NCBI RefSeq assembly: GCF_002754245.1
Contig: NZ_PEEX01000001.1
Coordinates: 2,088,001-2,152,000 of the forward strand
From: Chryseobacterium sp. 52
GTDB lineage: Bacteria; Bacteroidota; Bacteroidia; Flavobacteriales; Weeksellaceae
DNA length: 64,000 bases
Direction: 5' to 3'
The notes below the pieces were generated by a model, which was given only the letters and a program-made list of their open reading frames with translations, was not told where the DNA came from and did not search any database. Below, piece by piece: positions 42,102 to 50,773 of the stretch. The translations under genes were made by a program, and so were the position numbers. Positions within the stretch are counted from its first letter, which is position 1. Each line of letters opens with the position of its first letter.

Positions 42102-42132
42102 AATTTATTAAACTTTTGCCAAAAAAACATCT

Positions 42133-42591
42133 ATGAATTTTGATGAAACCGATAAAAAATTACTGCTTTTCCTTCAGGAAGATTGCAAACAGACCACTAA
42201 AGAGCTGTCTTACAAGCTTGGTTTATCTGTAACTGCTGTATATGAACGGATAAAAAAGCTTGAAAATCTGGGTGTGATTTCGAAATATGTGGCTTTATTG
42301 GACAGACATAAAGTAAACCGTGATTTTATTGTTTTATGTCATATAAAATTAACACAGCACAAAAAAGAATTTGTCGTGCAGTTTGAAAGAGAAATCATGA
42401 ATCTGCAGGAAGTCACGGAATGTTTTCATGTAAGCGGTGATTATGACTATATTCTTAAAATAGGAGTGAAGGACATGGGGGATTACCGTAATTTTATGCT
42501 GAGCAAATTAACGGCATTGCAGCATATAGCGAGTACCCACAGCTCTTTTATGATCTCTGAGGTAAAAAATACAACGTCTATTGTTCTGTAA
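42133..42591 (+). CDS. Lrp/AsnC-family transcriptional regulator
   Basis: This 152-residue regulator has an N-terminal helix-turn-helix (about 5-50, KELSYKLGLSVTAVYERIKK) and a C-terminal RAM-type effector domain (about 65-145), with the GDYDYILKIGVKDMGDY segment. Family members sense amino acids. It is divergent from the PLP-lyase gene, which it probably controls. Its stop abuts the minus-strand bestrophin stop with no base between them. Confidence 0.92.
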   Translation: MNFDETDKKLLLFLQEDCKQTTKELSYKLGLSVTAVYERIKKLENLGVISKYVALLDRHKVNRDFIVLCHIKLTQHKKEFVVQFEREIMNLQEVTECFHVSGDYDYILKIGVKDMGDYRNFMLSKLTALQHIASTHSSFMISEVKNTTSIVL

Positions 42592-43617
42592 TTATACCAG
42601 AACTCCGTTTTTCGATGCGATAGGTTCAGGAAGATCCTCGTGTTCTCCTATGATCTGTAAGACGTCAATCTCAATGGTTCGGCAGATAGAGAGCATCGGA
42701 ATATCAAACATCATTCCTTCGAATGGGTTTTCTGAGTAATCACCCACCAATTCCATGACAATGTAGATCCATCCTATAATCACACAGAAAGGGACACTTA
42801 TCAATATTCCCCAGTTTCCTAATTTGGCGAATTCGTTAACAAGTCCCAGAGGCAGGAGCATAATGAAGATCACATTAAAAATAAAGGCTGTACTGGCAAA
42901 CTGTCTGGGCGAAGGGAATTTTTTAATTCTTTCAGCCTGTCCCTGATAATCATAAAAAAGATTGAGGGCATCCTGAAGCTGCATCTGGTTAAAATCTGAA
43001 ATATCCCCCAGATTCTTAAGATCATTAACTTCTTTTGCCTGTCTTGAAATCAGATAGGTTGCAAAGTTTTTGTACTCTGGCTGTTGATCCAGTTCTTTTT
43101 CGGAAAGGTATTTATGAAGAAAAATAGGGGTTCTTCCATAGTCCGGAAATCCAGCCTTGATCAATCGGTGTCTTCTGATATTAATATCTCCAAAATGTCT
43201 TTTTTGTGACATATGTTCCCATTCTGTAGGAACCAGCAGTTGTTCACGGAAGGTATAGAGCCAGGCAATATGGCGGTAAGCAACTCTTTTTTTTATGGTT
43301 TCTGTTTCGCTGTTGCCCTCTCCGGTTGTGTTAAATGCATATAACATGGAAACAAAAGAACGGCTGGAGTTAACGATTCCGCCCCATATTTTTCGTGCTT
43401 CCCATAATCTGTCGTACGCCTGATTATTTTTGAAACCCACATAAAAAGCTTCTGCCGTACCAATCAGGGCTACAGGTACCCACGGAATGATCATCCATTT
43501 CCATTTAAAAAAATAGAAAACGGCGGCCACTAAAGTACACCATACAGTAAGCCATATGATATGGCCGCCTGCAAGATTTAAAACCTGTTTGTAATTAAAA
43601 TATTTTGTGGTGATCAT
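42592..43617 (-). CDS. Bestrophin/UPF0187-family membrane protein
   Basis: About 341 residues from the ATG at 43617. The family start MITTKYFNYKQVLNL and the later AFYVGFKNNQAYDRLWEARKIW (about 56-77, shown in part) match the bestrophin-like channel family, which conducts chloride or other anions. Membrane segments lie near 18-35, 38-60, 225-245 and 255-275. A longer frame to 43728 would begin inside the terminator hairpin at 43701-43725 and add 37 residues of unlikely sequence, so the inner ATG is chosen. The stop touches the lrp stop. Confidence 0.85.
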   Translation of the reverse strand: MITTKYFNYKQVLNLAGGHIIWLTVWCTLVAAVFYFFKWKWMIIPWVPVALIGTAEAFYVGFKNNQAYDRLWEARKIWGGIVNSSRSFVSMLYAFNTTGEGNSETETIKKRVAYRHIAWLYTFREQLLVPTEWEHMSQKRHFGDINIRRHRLIKAGFPDYGRTPIFLHKYLSEKELDQQPEYKNFATYLISRQAKEVNDLKNLGDISDFNQMQLQDALNLFYDYQGQAERIKKFPSPRQFASTAFIFNVIFIMLLPLGLVNEFAKLGNWGILISVPFCVIIGWIYIVMELVGDYSENPFEGMMFDIPMLSICRTIEIDVLQIIGEHEDLPEPIASKNGVLV

Positions 43618-43700
43618 AATGCTGCATGAAATTAAGAGTGCATATAAACAAAAGAAATACCAAAATGAGGTATTCTTCTGCTTAATAAATGTAATAAAAA

Positions 43701-43725
43701 AAACCTCTAAAAAAATTAGAGGTTT
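43701..43725 (-). terminator. Terminator after the E1 fusion gene
   Basis: A perfect ten-base stem AAACCTCTAA with a five-base A loop on the plus strand. On the minus strand the second arm runs into eight T. It lies 21 bases past the E1 stop. Confidence 0.88.
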
Positions 43726-43745
43726 CATATAATTAATATTGCTGA

Positions 43746-45818
43746 TTAATATTTCAGCATTTCTTCAATCTTTTTGCTAAGTTTTTCGGCGTTTGGAAGC
43801 ATTTCTTTTTCCAGTACCAGATTGATAGGAACAGCAGGAACATCCAGAGAGCCCATTGTTTCTACAGGAGCATCCAGATATCTGAAACAGTTTTTCGAGA
43901 TGCGGTGGGCAAATGCTTCAGCAAATGAGTTGTTCAGTTGTTCTTCTGTCAGAACAATACATTTTCCGTGTGCTTTTACCCTTTCAAATACAAGTTCTTC
44001 ATCCAGAGGAATTAAAGTTCTCAGGTCAATGACTTCAACTTTTCCGTTAAAGTTTTTAACGGCTTCTTTTGCCCAGTAAACTCCCATTCCGTAAGTAACC
44101 ACCAATAATGTTCTGCCTTTTTCGGTTTCATTTTTATCAGCTTCAATAATCACTTTACCTTTTCCGAACGGAAGGATGTAATCTTCTGCCGGCTCAATGG
44201 TTTTTGCATCTTCAGTTCCCGGAACCTTACTCCAGTATAAACCTTTATGCTCCAACATGATTACAGGGTTGGGATCGTAGTAAGCAGCTTTTAATAAACC
44301 TTTAAAATCGGCTGCGTTGCTAGGATAGGCAATTTTGATTCCTTTAATATTAGCTAAAATACTTTCAACGCTTCCGCTGTGATAAGGGCCGCCACCGCCG
44401 TACGCACCAATAGGTACACGGATGATATTGCTCACAGGAAATTTTCCCTGACTTAAATAACTTGATTTTGAAATTTCAGTGATCAGCTGGTTGATACCCG
44501 GATAGATATAATCTGCAAACTGAACTTCTACGATAGGTTTTAATCCTACAGCGCTCATTCCGGCTGTGGATCCAATAATATAGGCTTCCTGAATCGCAGT
44601 ATTGAAAACTCTTTTATTTCCGAATTTTTTTCCTAAAGTAACGGTTTCTCTGAAAACACCTCCGATTCTTTCTCCTACATCCTGTCCGTAAAGAAGGGCT
44701 TCAGGGTGCTTCCACATCAATTCCTGAACGGCGTGAATAGCAGCATCTACCATGACAATTTTTTCACCACCTGCAGGTTCGCGGGTTCCTGTTTCCTCTG
44801 TGATAGGAGTAGGCGCGAAAACGTGCTGCATGACAGTTTCAGGTTTTGGATCTTCAGCATTTTGAGCTCTTTCAAAAGCTTCTTCTGCCTCAAGACGGGC
44901 TTTTTTAGTAATCTGTTTTAGCAGATCTTCGTCAGTTCCTGATTCAAGAAGCTGTTTTCTAAGGATCTCGCCCGGATCTTTAGCTCTATGTTTTGTTAAA
45001 TCTTCGTCGTCTCTATAAAACTCTCTTCTGACACCGGATGTATGATGACCGATGAGAACTGTTTTAGCACAAACGACCAAAGGTTTTCTTTCGTTTCTTA
45101 CAAAATCTACAGCCTTTTTCATGGCTTCGAAACTTTCCACAAAATCAGTTCCGTCAACACGCATTCTGCTAAGGCCTGTAAACCCAGCTACGAAATCGTA
45201 AGCATCACATGTTCTTGCTTCCTCTTTGGTTACAGAAATTCCCCATTCATTATCCTGAACCAGGAATATGATAGGAAGCTGATGTAAAGCTGCAAATTGC
45301 AAAGCTTCACTTACTTCACCTTCTGTTACAGAATTGTCTCCAAGACTGCAAATAACAACCGGATTATTCTCAAAACTCTGTAAATTAAACTCCTGGATAT
45401 ACTTTATTCCCTGTGCAACACCTGTCGTTGGGATAGTTTGCATCCCGGTAGCAGAGCTTTGGTGAATGATTTTAGGTTTGTTTTCATCCCGGCTTGAAGG
45501 ATGGGAATAATACGATCTTCCACCTGAAAAAGGATCTTCTGCTTTTGCCAACAGCTGAAGCATTAATTCATACGGCTCGAAACCGATGCCTAAAAGAATA
45601 CTTTCGTCTCTGTAATATGGAGAGATCCAGTCTTCTTTTTTTAGCTGATAAGCTGTTGCCAGCTGAATGGCTTCATGGCCTCTTGAAGTACTATGAACAT
45701 ATTTACAGATATTTCTGTTTTCTTCATAGATATCTGCCATTGCTTTTGCCAGCATCATATGATTGTACGCTTTAAGCAAAATATCCTGAGAAACTTTTTC
45801 GTGAAGTGCATTTTCCAT
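43746..45818 (-). CDS. Branched-chain 2-oxoacid dehydrogenase E1, fused alpha and beta subunits
   Basis: This 690-residue enzyme decarboxylates a branched-chain (or similar) 2-oxo acid with thiamine diphosphate. The alpha half has the TPP motif GDNSVTEGEVSEALQFAA then a QDNEWGIS end (about 158-195), with GDN in place of the usual GDG. The beta half (from about 340) has GQDVGERIGGVFRETVTLG (about 380-398) and the RVFNTAIQEAYIIG region. Fusion of alpha and beta into one chain is known in Bacteroidota. E2 and E3 genes are not in the window. Start at ATG 45818; the frame upstream to 45845 crosses the hairpin at 45843-45870. Confidence 0.9.
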   Translation of the reverse strand: MENALHEKVSQDILLKAYNHMMLAKAMADIYEENRNICKYVHSTSRGHEAIQLATAYQLKKEDWISPYYRDESILLGIGFEPYELMLQLLAKAEDPFSGGRSYYSHPSSRDENKPKIIHQSSATGMQTIPTTGVAQGIKYIQEFNLQSFENNPVVICSLGDNSVTEGEVSEALQFAALHQLPIIFLVQDNEWGISVTKEEARTCDAYDFVAGFTGLSRMRVDGTDFVESFEAMKKAVDFVRNERKPLVVCAKTVLIGHHTSGVRREFYRDDEDLTKHRAKDPGEILRKQLLESGTDEDLLKQITKKARLEAEEAFERAQNAEDPKPETVMQHVFAPTPITEETGTREPAGGEKIVMVDAAIHAVQELMWKHPEALLYGQDVGERIGGVFRETVTLGKKFGNKRVFNTAIQEAYIIGSTAGMSAVGLKPIVEVQFADYIYPGINQLITEISKSSYLSQGKFPVSNIIRVPIGAYGGGGPYHSGSVESILANIKGIKIAYPSNAADFKGLLKAAYYDPNPVIMLEHKGLYWSKVPGTEDAKTIEPAEDYILPFGKGKVIIEADKNETEKGRTLLVVTYGMGVYWAKEAVKNFNGKVEVIDLRTLIPLDEELVFERVKAHGKCIVLTEEQLNNSFAEAFAHRISKNCFRYLDAPVETMGSLDVPAVPINLVLEKEMLPNAEKLSKKIEEMLKY

Positions 45819-45842
45819 AGGAAGCAAATATACACAAAAAAA

Positions 45843-45870
45843 CAAAACACTAACAAGTGTTAGTGTTTTG
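45843..45870 (-). terminator. Terminator after the first S8 protease gene
   Basis: A 13-base stem CAAAACACTAACA facing its exact complement across AG. On the minus strand a T-rich run follows (45835-45843). It lies 24 bases after the protease stop. Confidence 0.85.
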
Positions 45871-45893
45871 TAAAGTCAGTATTCAATAAGAAA

Positions 45894-48005
45894 TTATTCC
45901 TTAATAACTTTTTTAGAAATAACATCTTTACCGGATTTTATCTCAATGATGTAAATCCCTTTAGTATATGATGACAGGTCTATTGATTCTTCATCATTTT
46001 TAATAAGACCGTTCTGTAATTTTTTACCTGATAGATCGTACACATTGAAAGTAGATTTCTTAGGTGCTTTTAGTACTTTAACGATATCTTTAGTAAGAGT
46101 AGGTGCAATGGTAAGTTTGCTTAAAGCTGATGTTTCTGCAGTTCCCAGAGTCTGATTATGGCCGGTAATTATTATAGAATAGTTTTGGGGGCTTGTAGCT
46201 CCTGAATTGTTTTTAAGGGTACCCTTATGTGAAACCTCAATTTTATAGGTTCTTCCTGCTGTGGGGGCATCAATAATAACTTGTTCCACGTTGTCCACGG
46301 TGTTATCTCCTTTGGTAGCAGGTGTCATCGGGCTGAGAGCATCAAGTTTCCAGGGAGTATAAACTGTAGTATTGGTTGTCATATCAGTGATTCTTAAATC
46401 AAGATCATTGATTAACTTGGAGTATCTGTTGTTGTGAAGCTCTGAAAACTGATTGGAAATATTGGTGAACTCAGGATCTATCCATGATATTGTTACTTTT
46501 AAAGGCTCGGATCCAGATGCTGTTACGGTTTGGATATTGGTAGAACCGTTATTAAGTGTTTCATTATTAAAAATAACGGTATTATTGGATTTTCCTACCA
46601 GCAGTTCAGCTCCTTTTTTGGCATTAATGAATCCCCATCCGAATTTTGGATCCGGACCCATATTTCCAGCTTCAGATGCTGAATGAATCATTAGTGTTTT
46701 GGCAGATGCAGCATTTAAGCCATTTCCCGCAAACAACTGTTTATTAATCTGTGTCCATAGCCCGATAATCCCTGTAACGATTGGTGCTGAATAGGAAGTG
46801 CCGCTTCCGGTAGCAACACTATTAGAGCCTGCAGCAGTTGTATTGGCATGGGCAACATTTGTTCCTACAGTACTGATGTCGGGTTTGATCGCTCCGTCGT
46901 CTCTTGGCCCTGCGCTGCTGTAGCTGGAGTGAACCACATCTGTGGGAGTTGTATATCTTCCTCCATTGGCTGTGATGATGTCTGCTGCACCTGCGACAAT
47001 GATATTTTTTGCCAGTGATCCGGGGCCTATACAGTCATTACCTTGAGAACAGTTGTTTGGTGGTAGAGTATCCGTAGCTGCAAATGCGATGAAATTTCCG
47101 GAAGCATCTTTATAATAATTACTCAGGGAGCCGTTGGGACCGTCTCCGTAATAATTTCCTGAGGATTTTACGATAACATACGAAGGGTTATTGTAAACAA
47201 TCTGGTCATAATTCATGTCATTGGTAAAATAAGTTCCCTGTAAGTCCTTATAGGCAGCTGGACTGGTAAAGCTGCCCTGCCATAACCACGCTGGAGAACC
47301 GTTGATAACCTGTTGGGTCCAGCCCTGATTCACTCCGTAAGAATGGTTTGAGATACTTGGCTGTGCGATGAGGATTTTCTGAAATACCGTACTTTCCGAA
47401 GTATCTCCAGGCAGCGTAGTATTACCGAAGGCGTAAGCGTCAATAGTAGAGTTAGGAGCTATTCCTTTGAAGTTGACCTGTCTGCCGTTCGAAAATGTAA
47501 AAGGATAACTTTTGGCACCGATAAAACCTGCAACAGCTGTTGCATGATCTCCATATCCTAATGTACTGTTTTCCTTATTGGTTATTCTGTTGGGAGTATT
47601 GTTGAATAAAATGTGGTCAGCATATACTCTTGCCGGGCCAATTGATGTACTACCGTCAAAAATGGTAAATTTTATACCTTCACCATTGAAAGACCCTGTT
47701 AACCCAGTAATAGTTCCATTCTGTAGAAAATCAGAATTGGAATTGTTGATTTGGTCCATATCTTCAGACTGGTGAAAATATGGATTTCCGTTAGGTAAAA
47801 ATCCAGCTAGGTTAACTCTTTGTTTTTCTATTTCTTGTTGGAGTTCAGTGCTTTTGTTGGCCCCATATACTTTAGAAACATAAGAGTCAAATTTTTCATT
47901 GTTTTTGATCTTCTGCCTTTCAAATTCCTTCTTCAGGTCTTCATTATTTTGAGCATTTGCTAAGAAAATAGCTAATGTACTTACTAAAATAAAAATTTTA
48001 TTCAT
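45894..48005 (-). CDS. Secreted S8 serine protease with T9SS type A sorting domain (copy 1)
   Basis: This 703-residue subtilisin-type protease has a signal peptide (about 1-18, ending AQNN). The catalytic Asp is probably in FTIFDG (about 112-117), the His in YGDHATAVAGF (about 149-159), the oxyanion Asn in VKSSGNYYG (about 280-288), and the Ser in SGTSYSAPIVTG (about 399-410). A proprotein-convertase-like P domain region and a T9SS sorting domain at the end (TFNVYDLSGKKLQNGL, then GIYIIEIKSGKDVISKKVIKE over the last 21) follow. It is exported through the outer membrane and may be anchored to the surface. The paralogue 387 bases away shares most of this layout. Confidence 0.9.
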   Translation of the reverse strand: MNKIFILVSTLAIFLANAQNNEDLKKEFERQKIKNNEKFDSYVSKVYGANKSTELQQEIEKQRVNLAGFLPNGNPYFHQSEDMDQINNSNSDFLQNGTITGLTGSFNGEGIKFTIFDGSTSIGPARVYADHILFNNTPNRITNKENSTLGYGDHATAVAGFIGAKSYPFTFSNGRQVNFKGIAPNSTIDAYAFGNTTLPGDTSESTVFQKILIAQPSISNHSYGVNQGWTQQVINGSPAWLWQGSFTSPAAYKDLQGTYFTNDMNYDQIVYNNPSYVIVKSSGNYYGDGPNGSLSNYYKDASGNFIAFAATDTLPPNNCSQGNDCIGPGSLAKNIIVAGAADIITANGGRYTTPTDVVHSSYSSAGPRDDGAIKPDISTVGTNVAHANTTAAGSNSVATGSGTSYSAPIVTGIIGLWTQINKQLFAGNGLNAASAKTLMIHSASEAGNMGPDPKFGWGFINAKKGAELLVGKSNNTVIFNNETLNNGSTNIQTVTASGSEPLKVTISWIDPEFTNISNQFSELHNNRYSKLINDLDLRITDMTTNTTVYTPWKLDALSPMTPATKGDNTVDNVEQVIIDAPTAGRTYKIEVSHKGTLKNNSGATSPQNYSIIITGHNQTLGTAETSALSKLTIAPTLTKDIVKVLKAPKKSTFNVYDLSGKKLQNGLIKNDEESIDLSSYTKGIYIIEIKSGKDVISKKVIKE

Positions 48006-48032
48006 TTTTTTTATATTAAAATTAGACGATTA

Positions 48033-48064
48033 CAAACATAATAATAAAAGTTGAAATATTCAAT
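48033..48064 (-). promoter_or_regulatory. Bacteroidota promoter TTG-N20-TATGTTTG for S8 copy 1
   Basis: On the minus strand TTG (48061-48063) and TATGTTTG (48033-48040), 20 bases apart. The -7 box lies 27 bases before the ATG. Confidence 0.55.
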
Positions 48065-48335
48065 GTAAGTATCTGTAAATCAGTGTATTGATTTAAATTA
48101 TAAACTTTTTTTTTAAGATAAATTGATTTTTTAAATACATTGTTTGTATTATGTGTTTTTTATACTGTTTAAAAATGAGAATAGGCTGGTTATTGTTGCA
48201 ATAAATATCTTTTAATACGGATTGTCGTATGCCTTTTTTTAGTATGTCTTTTGTCTTATAGAGTGTATCCCTTGAGGATACTTTAGAAATAAGTCCTTTT
48301 CTTTAGTAGTATTTATAAGGACCTGCTTTACAAAA

Positions 48336-48365
48336 AACCGTTTTCAAAAAAATATGAAAACGGTT
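48336..48365 (-). terminator. Terminator after the second S8 protease gene
   Basis: An 11-base stem AACCGTTTTCA facing TGAAAACGGTT across an A-rich loop. On the minus strand it runs into a six-base T run. It lies 26 bases past the stop. The rest of the 48006-48391 gap is AT-rich, with no open frame of note. Confidence 0.8.
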
Positions 48366-48391
48366 GGAATGAATGAAAAAAGATTTGAAGG

Positions 48392-50482
48392 TTATTCTTT
48401 TATAAGTCTTTTGGAGATCGTTTCTTTTCCTGTGTTTACTTCGATAATATATATTGCATTAGGATATCCTGAAAGATCTACCGATTCGTTTTCGCTGTTG
48501 ATAGATCCGTTCTGTAATTTTTTACCAGTTAGATCATAAATAGTGAAAGTAGATTTTTGAGGAGCATTCATCACCTGTACAACATTTTTGGTTTTTGTTG
48601 GAGCTATAACAATCGCTTTTGATGAATTGGAAACATCATTTTGTTTTCCTGATGTTATAACCGTGTTGCTATGGCCTGTTACCATGATAGAATAATTCTG
48701 TGGAGTTGCAACACCTGAGTCATTTATCAAAGTGCCTTTATTGGTAATTTCCAAACGATAGGTTCTTCCTGCGATGGGAGTTGGGATAACGACCTGTTCC
48801 ACATTATCTACTTTGTTGTCTGCTTTTGTAGCAGTCAGAGGGTTAGCAGGATCCAATTTCCAGGGATAATAAACGGTATTATTAGAGGTGTCAATAATTC
48901 TTAAATCAAGATCATTTACCAACGTAGAGGTTCTTGCATTTTGCAGATCACTCCATTGTTCATAATTCGGAAAATTATAAGCAGGATCAATCCATGATAT
49001 TGTCACTTTTAAAGGCTCACTTCCTGTGGCTGTTACGGTTTTTTTATTGGCTGTGCCGCTGTTTAATACTTCGTCTGTGAAAATAACAGTACCGTTGGAT
49101 TTGCCTACTAATAATTCCGCCCCTTTTTTTGCATTGATAAAGCCCCAGCCATGCTGAGGATCCGGCCCAACATTTCCTGCTTCTGAAGCAGAATGAATGG
49201 TTAGAACTTTAGCTGAAGCAGCATTGAATTCAGCATTGTTGAATAGCTGTTTGTTAATCTGTGTCCAAAGCCCGATAATTCCGGTTACAATAGGTCCTGA
49301 ATAAGACGTTCCACTGCCTGTGTCATACGAGTTGCTACCGGTTGTGTTCTCATCGGTAGATGCATGACTTACGTTGGTACCTACTGCTGTAATGTCTGGT
49401 TTAATACCTCCGTCATCTCTTGGACCCGCGCTGCTGTAGCTGGATTTTATGACATTTGATGCTGTAGTATATCTTTTGTCAGAAGAAGTAAGAATGTCTG
49501 TAGCGCCTACAACAATGATATTTTTGGCTAATGATCCCATTCCGATACAATCATATCCCAAATTGCAGTTTTTTGAAGGAAGAGGATCAGTGGATTTGAA
49601 TTTAACAAGAGTCCCGGATTCATTGGTATAGTACTTTGATATTGAGCCTGTACTATACATTCCGTAGGAATTACCAGCAGATTTTACAATAATAGATGAC
49701 GGATTACTGTAAACGATCTCATCATAATTTTTATCATTACTCAAATACGTTCCCTGAGCATTATAAGATGTACCATTTTTATAATACCCATTCCAGACCC
49801 AGGAGTAAACTCCATTCACAAGGACATAGTCCCAGCCCATATTGTTACCGTAAGAATGGTTTGATAATTTAGGTTGAGCAATCAGTATTTTCTGAAAAAC
49901 ATCAATTTCGGATGTATTTCCAAGTAAAACGGATGAACGGAAAGAATAAGAGTCGAGTGTGGAGTTTTTAGCAATACCTTGTATGTCCTTGGAAGCATAA
50001 ATGTATGATTTTCCGCCAATGAAATTGGATACAGCTGTAGCATGATTGCTGTAATTCATGGTCGCAGCCTCTTTATTGGTTACTCTGTTAGGAAGGTTAT
50101 TGAAGATATTGTGTTGGGCAAACACTCTTCCGCCATCAAAAACCGTAAACTTAATATTTTCACCATTAAAAGAGCCACTCAGTCCTGCTATTGTTCCGTT
50201 TTGAAGGAAATCAGAATTGGAGCCTTTAATCTGATTAATATCATTCTCGGTATGGAAGTAAGGAATATTTCCTATAAATCCTGCGATGCTCTGTCTTTTT
50301 TTCTCAATCTCTGCAGAAGCTTCCTTTCGGGTAGAAGAATCATAATTTTTAGAAACATACACTTCAAACTTTTTATTGTTGATGATTCTCTGTTGTTCAA
50401 ATTCCTGCAGTAAGTTGTCGTTTTTTTGTGCATGCACAAGCAGTGTGGCCAGTGTTGTGGCCAGAAATAAATGTTTTTTCAT
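48392..50482 (-). CDS. Secreted S8 serine protease with T9SS type A sorting domain (copy 2)
   Basis: About 696 residues from the ATG at 50482 (signal peptide MKKHLFLATTLATLLVHAQK). Its layout matches copy 1: Asp in FTVFDGG, His in YSNHATAVSNF, Asn in VKSAGNSYG, Ser in SGTSYSGPIVTG, and the same C-terminal sorting domain, with a STFTIYDLTGKKLQNGS segment before the end. A longer frame to 50509 adds nine residues (MSRYPKKYY) before the signal peptide and is less likely. It lies first on the strand, with its own promoter and terminator, so the pair is a tandem duplication more than an operon. Confidence 0.9.
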   Translation of the reverse strand: MKKHLFLATTLATLLVHAQKNDNLLQEFEQQRIINNKKFEVYVSKNYDSSTRKEASAEIEKKRQSIAGFIGNIPYFHTENDINQIKGSNSDFLQNGTIAGLSGSFNGENIKFTVFDGGRVFAQHNIFNNLPNRVTNKEAATMNYSNHATAVSNFIGGKSYIYASKDIQGIAKNSTLDSYSFRSSVLLGNTSEIDVFQKILIAQPKLSNHSYGNNMGWDYVLVNGVYSWVWNGYYKNGTSYNAQGTYLSNDKNYDEIVYSNPSSIIVKSAGNSYGMYSTGSISKYYTNESGTLVKFKSTDPLPSKNCNLGYDCIGMGSLAKNIIVVGATDILTSSDKRYTTASNVIKSSYSSAGPRDDGGIKPDITAVGTNVSHASTDENTTGSNSYDTGSGTSYSGPIVTGIIGLWTQINKQLFNNAEFNAASAKVLTIHSASEAGNVGPDPQHGWGFINAKKGAELLVGKSNGTVIFTDEVLNSGTANKKTVTATGSEPLKVTISWIDPAYNFPNYEQWSDLQNARTSTLVNDLDLRIIDTSNNTVYYPWKLDPANPLTATKADNKVDNVEQVVIPTPIAGRTYRLEITNKGTLINDSGVATPQNYSIMVTGHSNTVITSGKQNDVSNSSKAIVIAPTKTKNVVQVMNAPQKSTFTIYDLTGKKLQNGSINSENESVDLSGYPNAIYIIEVNTGKETISKRLIKE

Positions 50483-50506
50483 GTAATATTTTTTTGGGTA
50501 ACGGGA

Positions 50507-50538
50507 CAAATATATATGAACTTATTTCAAATCGCAAT
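50507..50538 (-). promoter_or_regulatory. Bacteroidota promoter TTG-N20-TATATTTG for S8 copy 2
   Basis: On the minus strand TTG (50535-50537) and TATATTTG (50507-50514) are 20 bases apart, the same spacing as for copy 1. It lies 24 bases before the ATG at 50482, which supports the shorter start. Confidence 0.6.
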
Positions 50539-50773
50539 GAATTATTGTTAAAATAATTTAAATAAGTGTGTTTTATTGTTATTAATTTGATTTAATTATG
50601 TTTTTAATTGAATTATCAGTAATTAAAGTTGATTTTTAATTTAAAATTCGTTTTTATTTAAAAACAACAATTTTATGAAATGTTATTCGTTCTTCTTTTG
50701 GGTTTTGCTGTTTAATTTAAAAAAAAATGGAGTAACTTTACATTCTCTTTTTTTAAAAAAGTTAGAAACTTAT

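Noticed and set aside
43618..43728. Longer start for the bestrophin gene
   Set aside because: It would place the first codons inside the terminator hairpin of the E1 gene, and the added 37 residues do not resemble the family.
50675..50773. Longer start for dnaE
   Set aside because: The added 33 residues are hydrophobic and Lys-rich with no family match, and the exonuclease begins right at the ATG at 50774.
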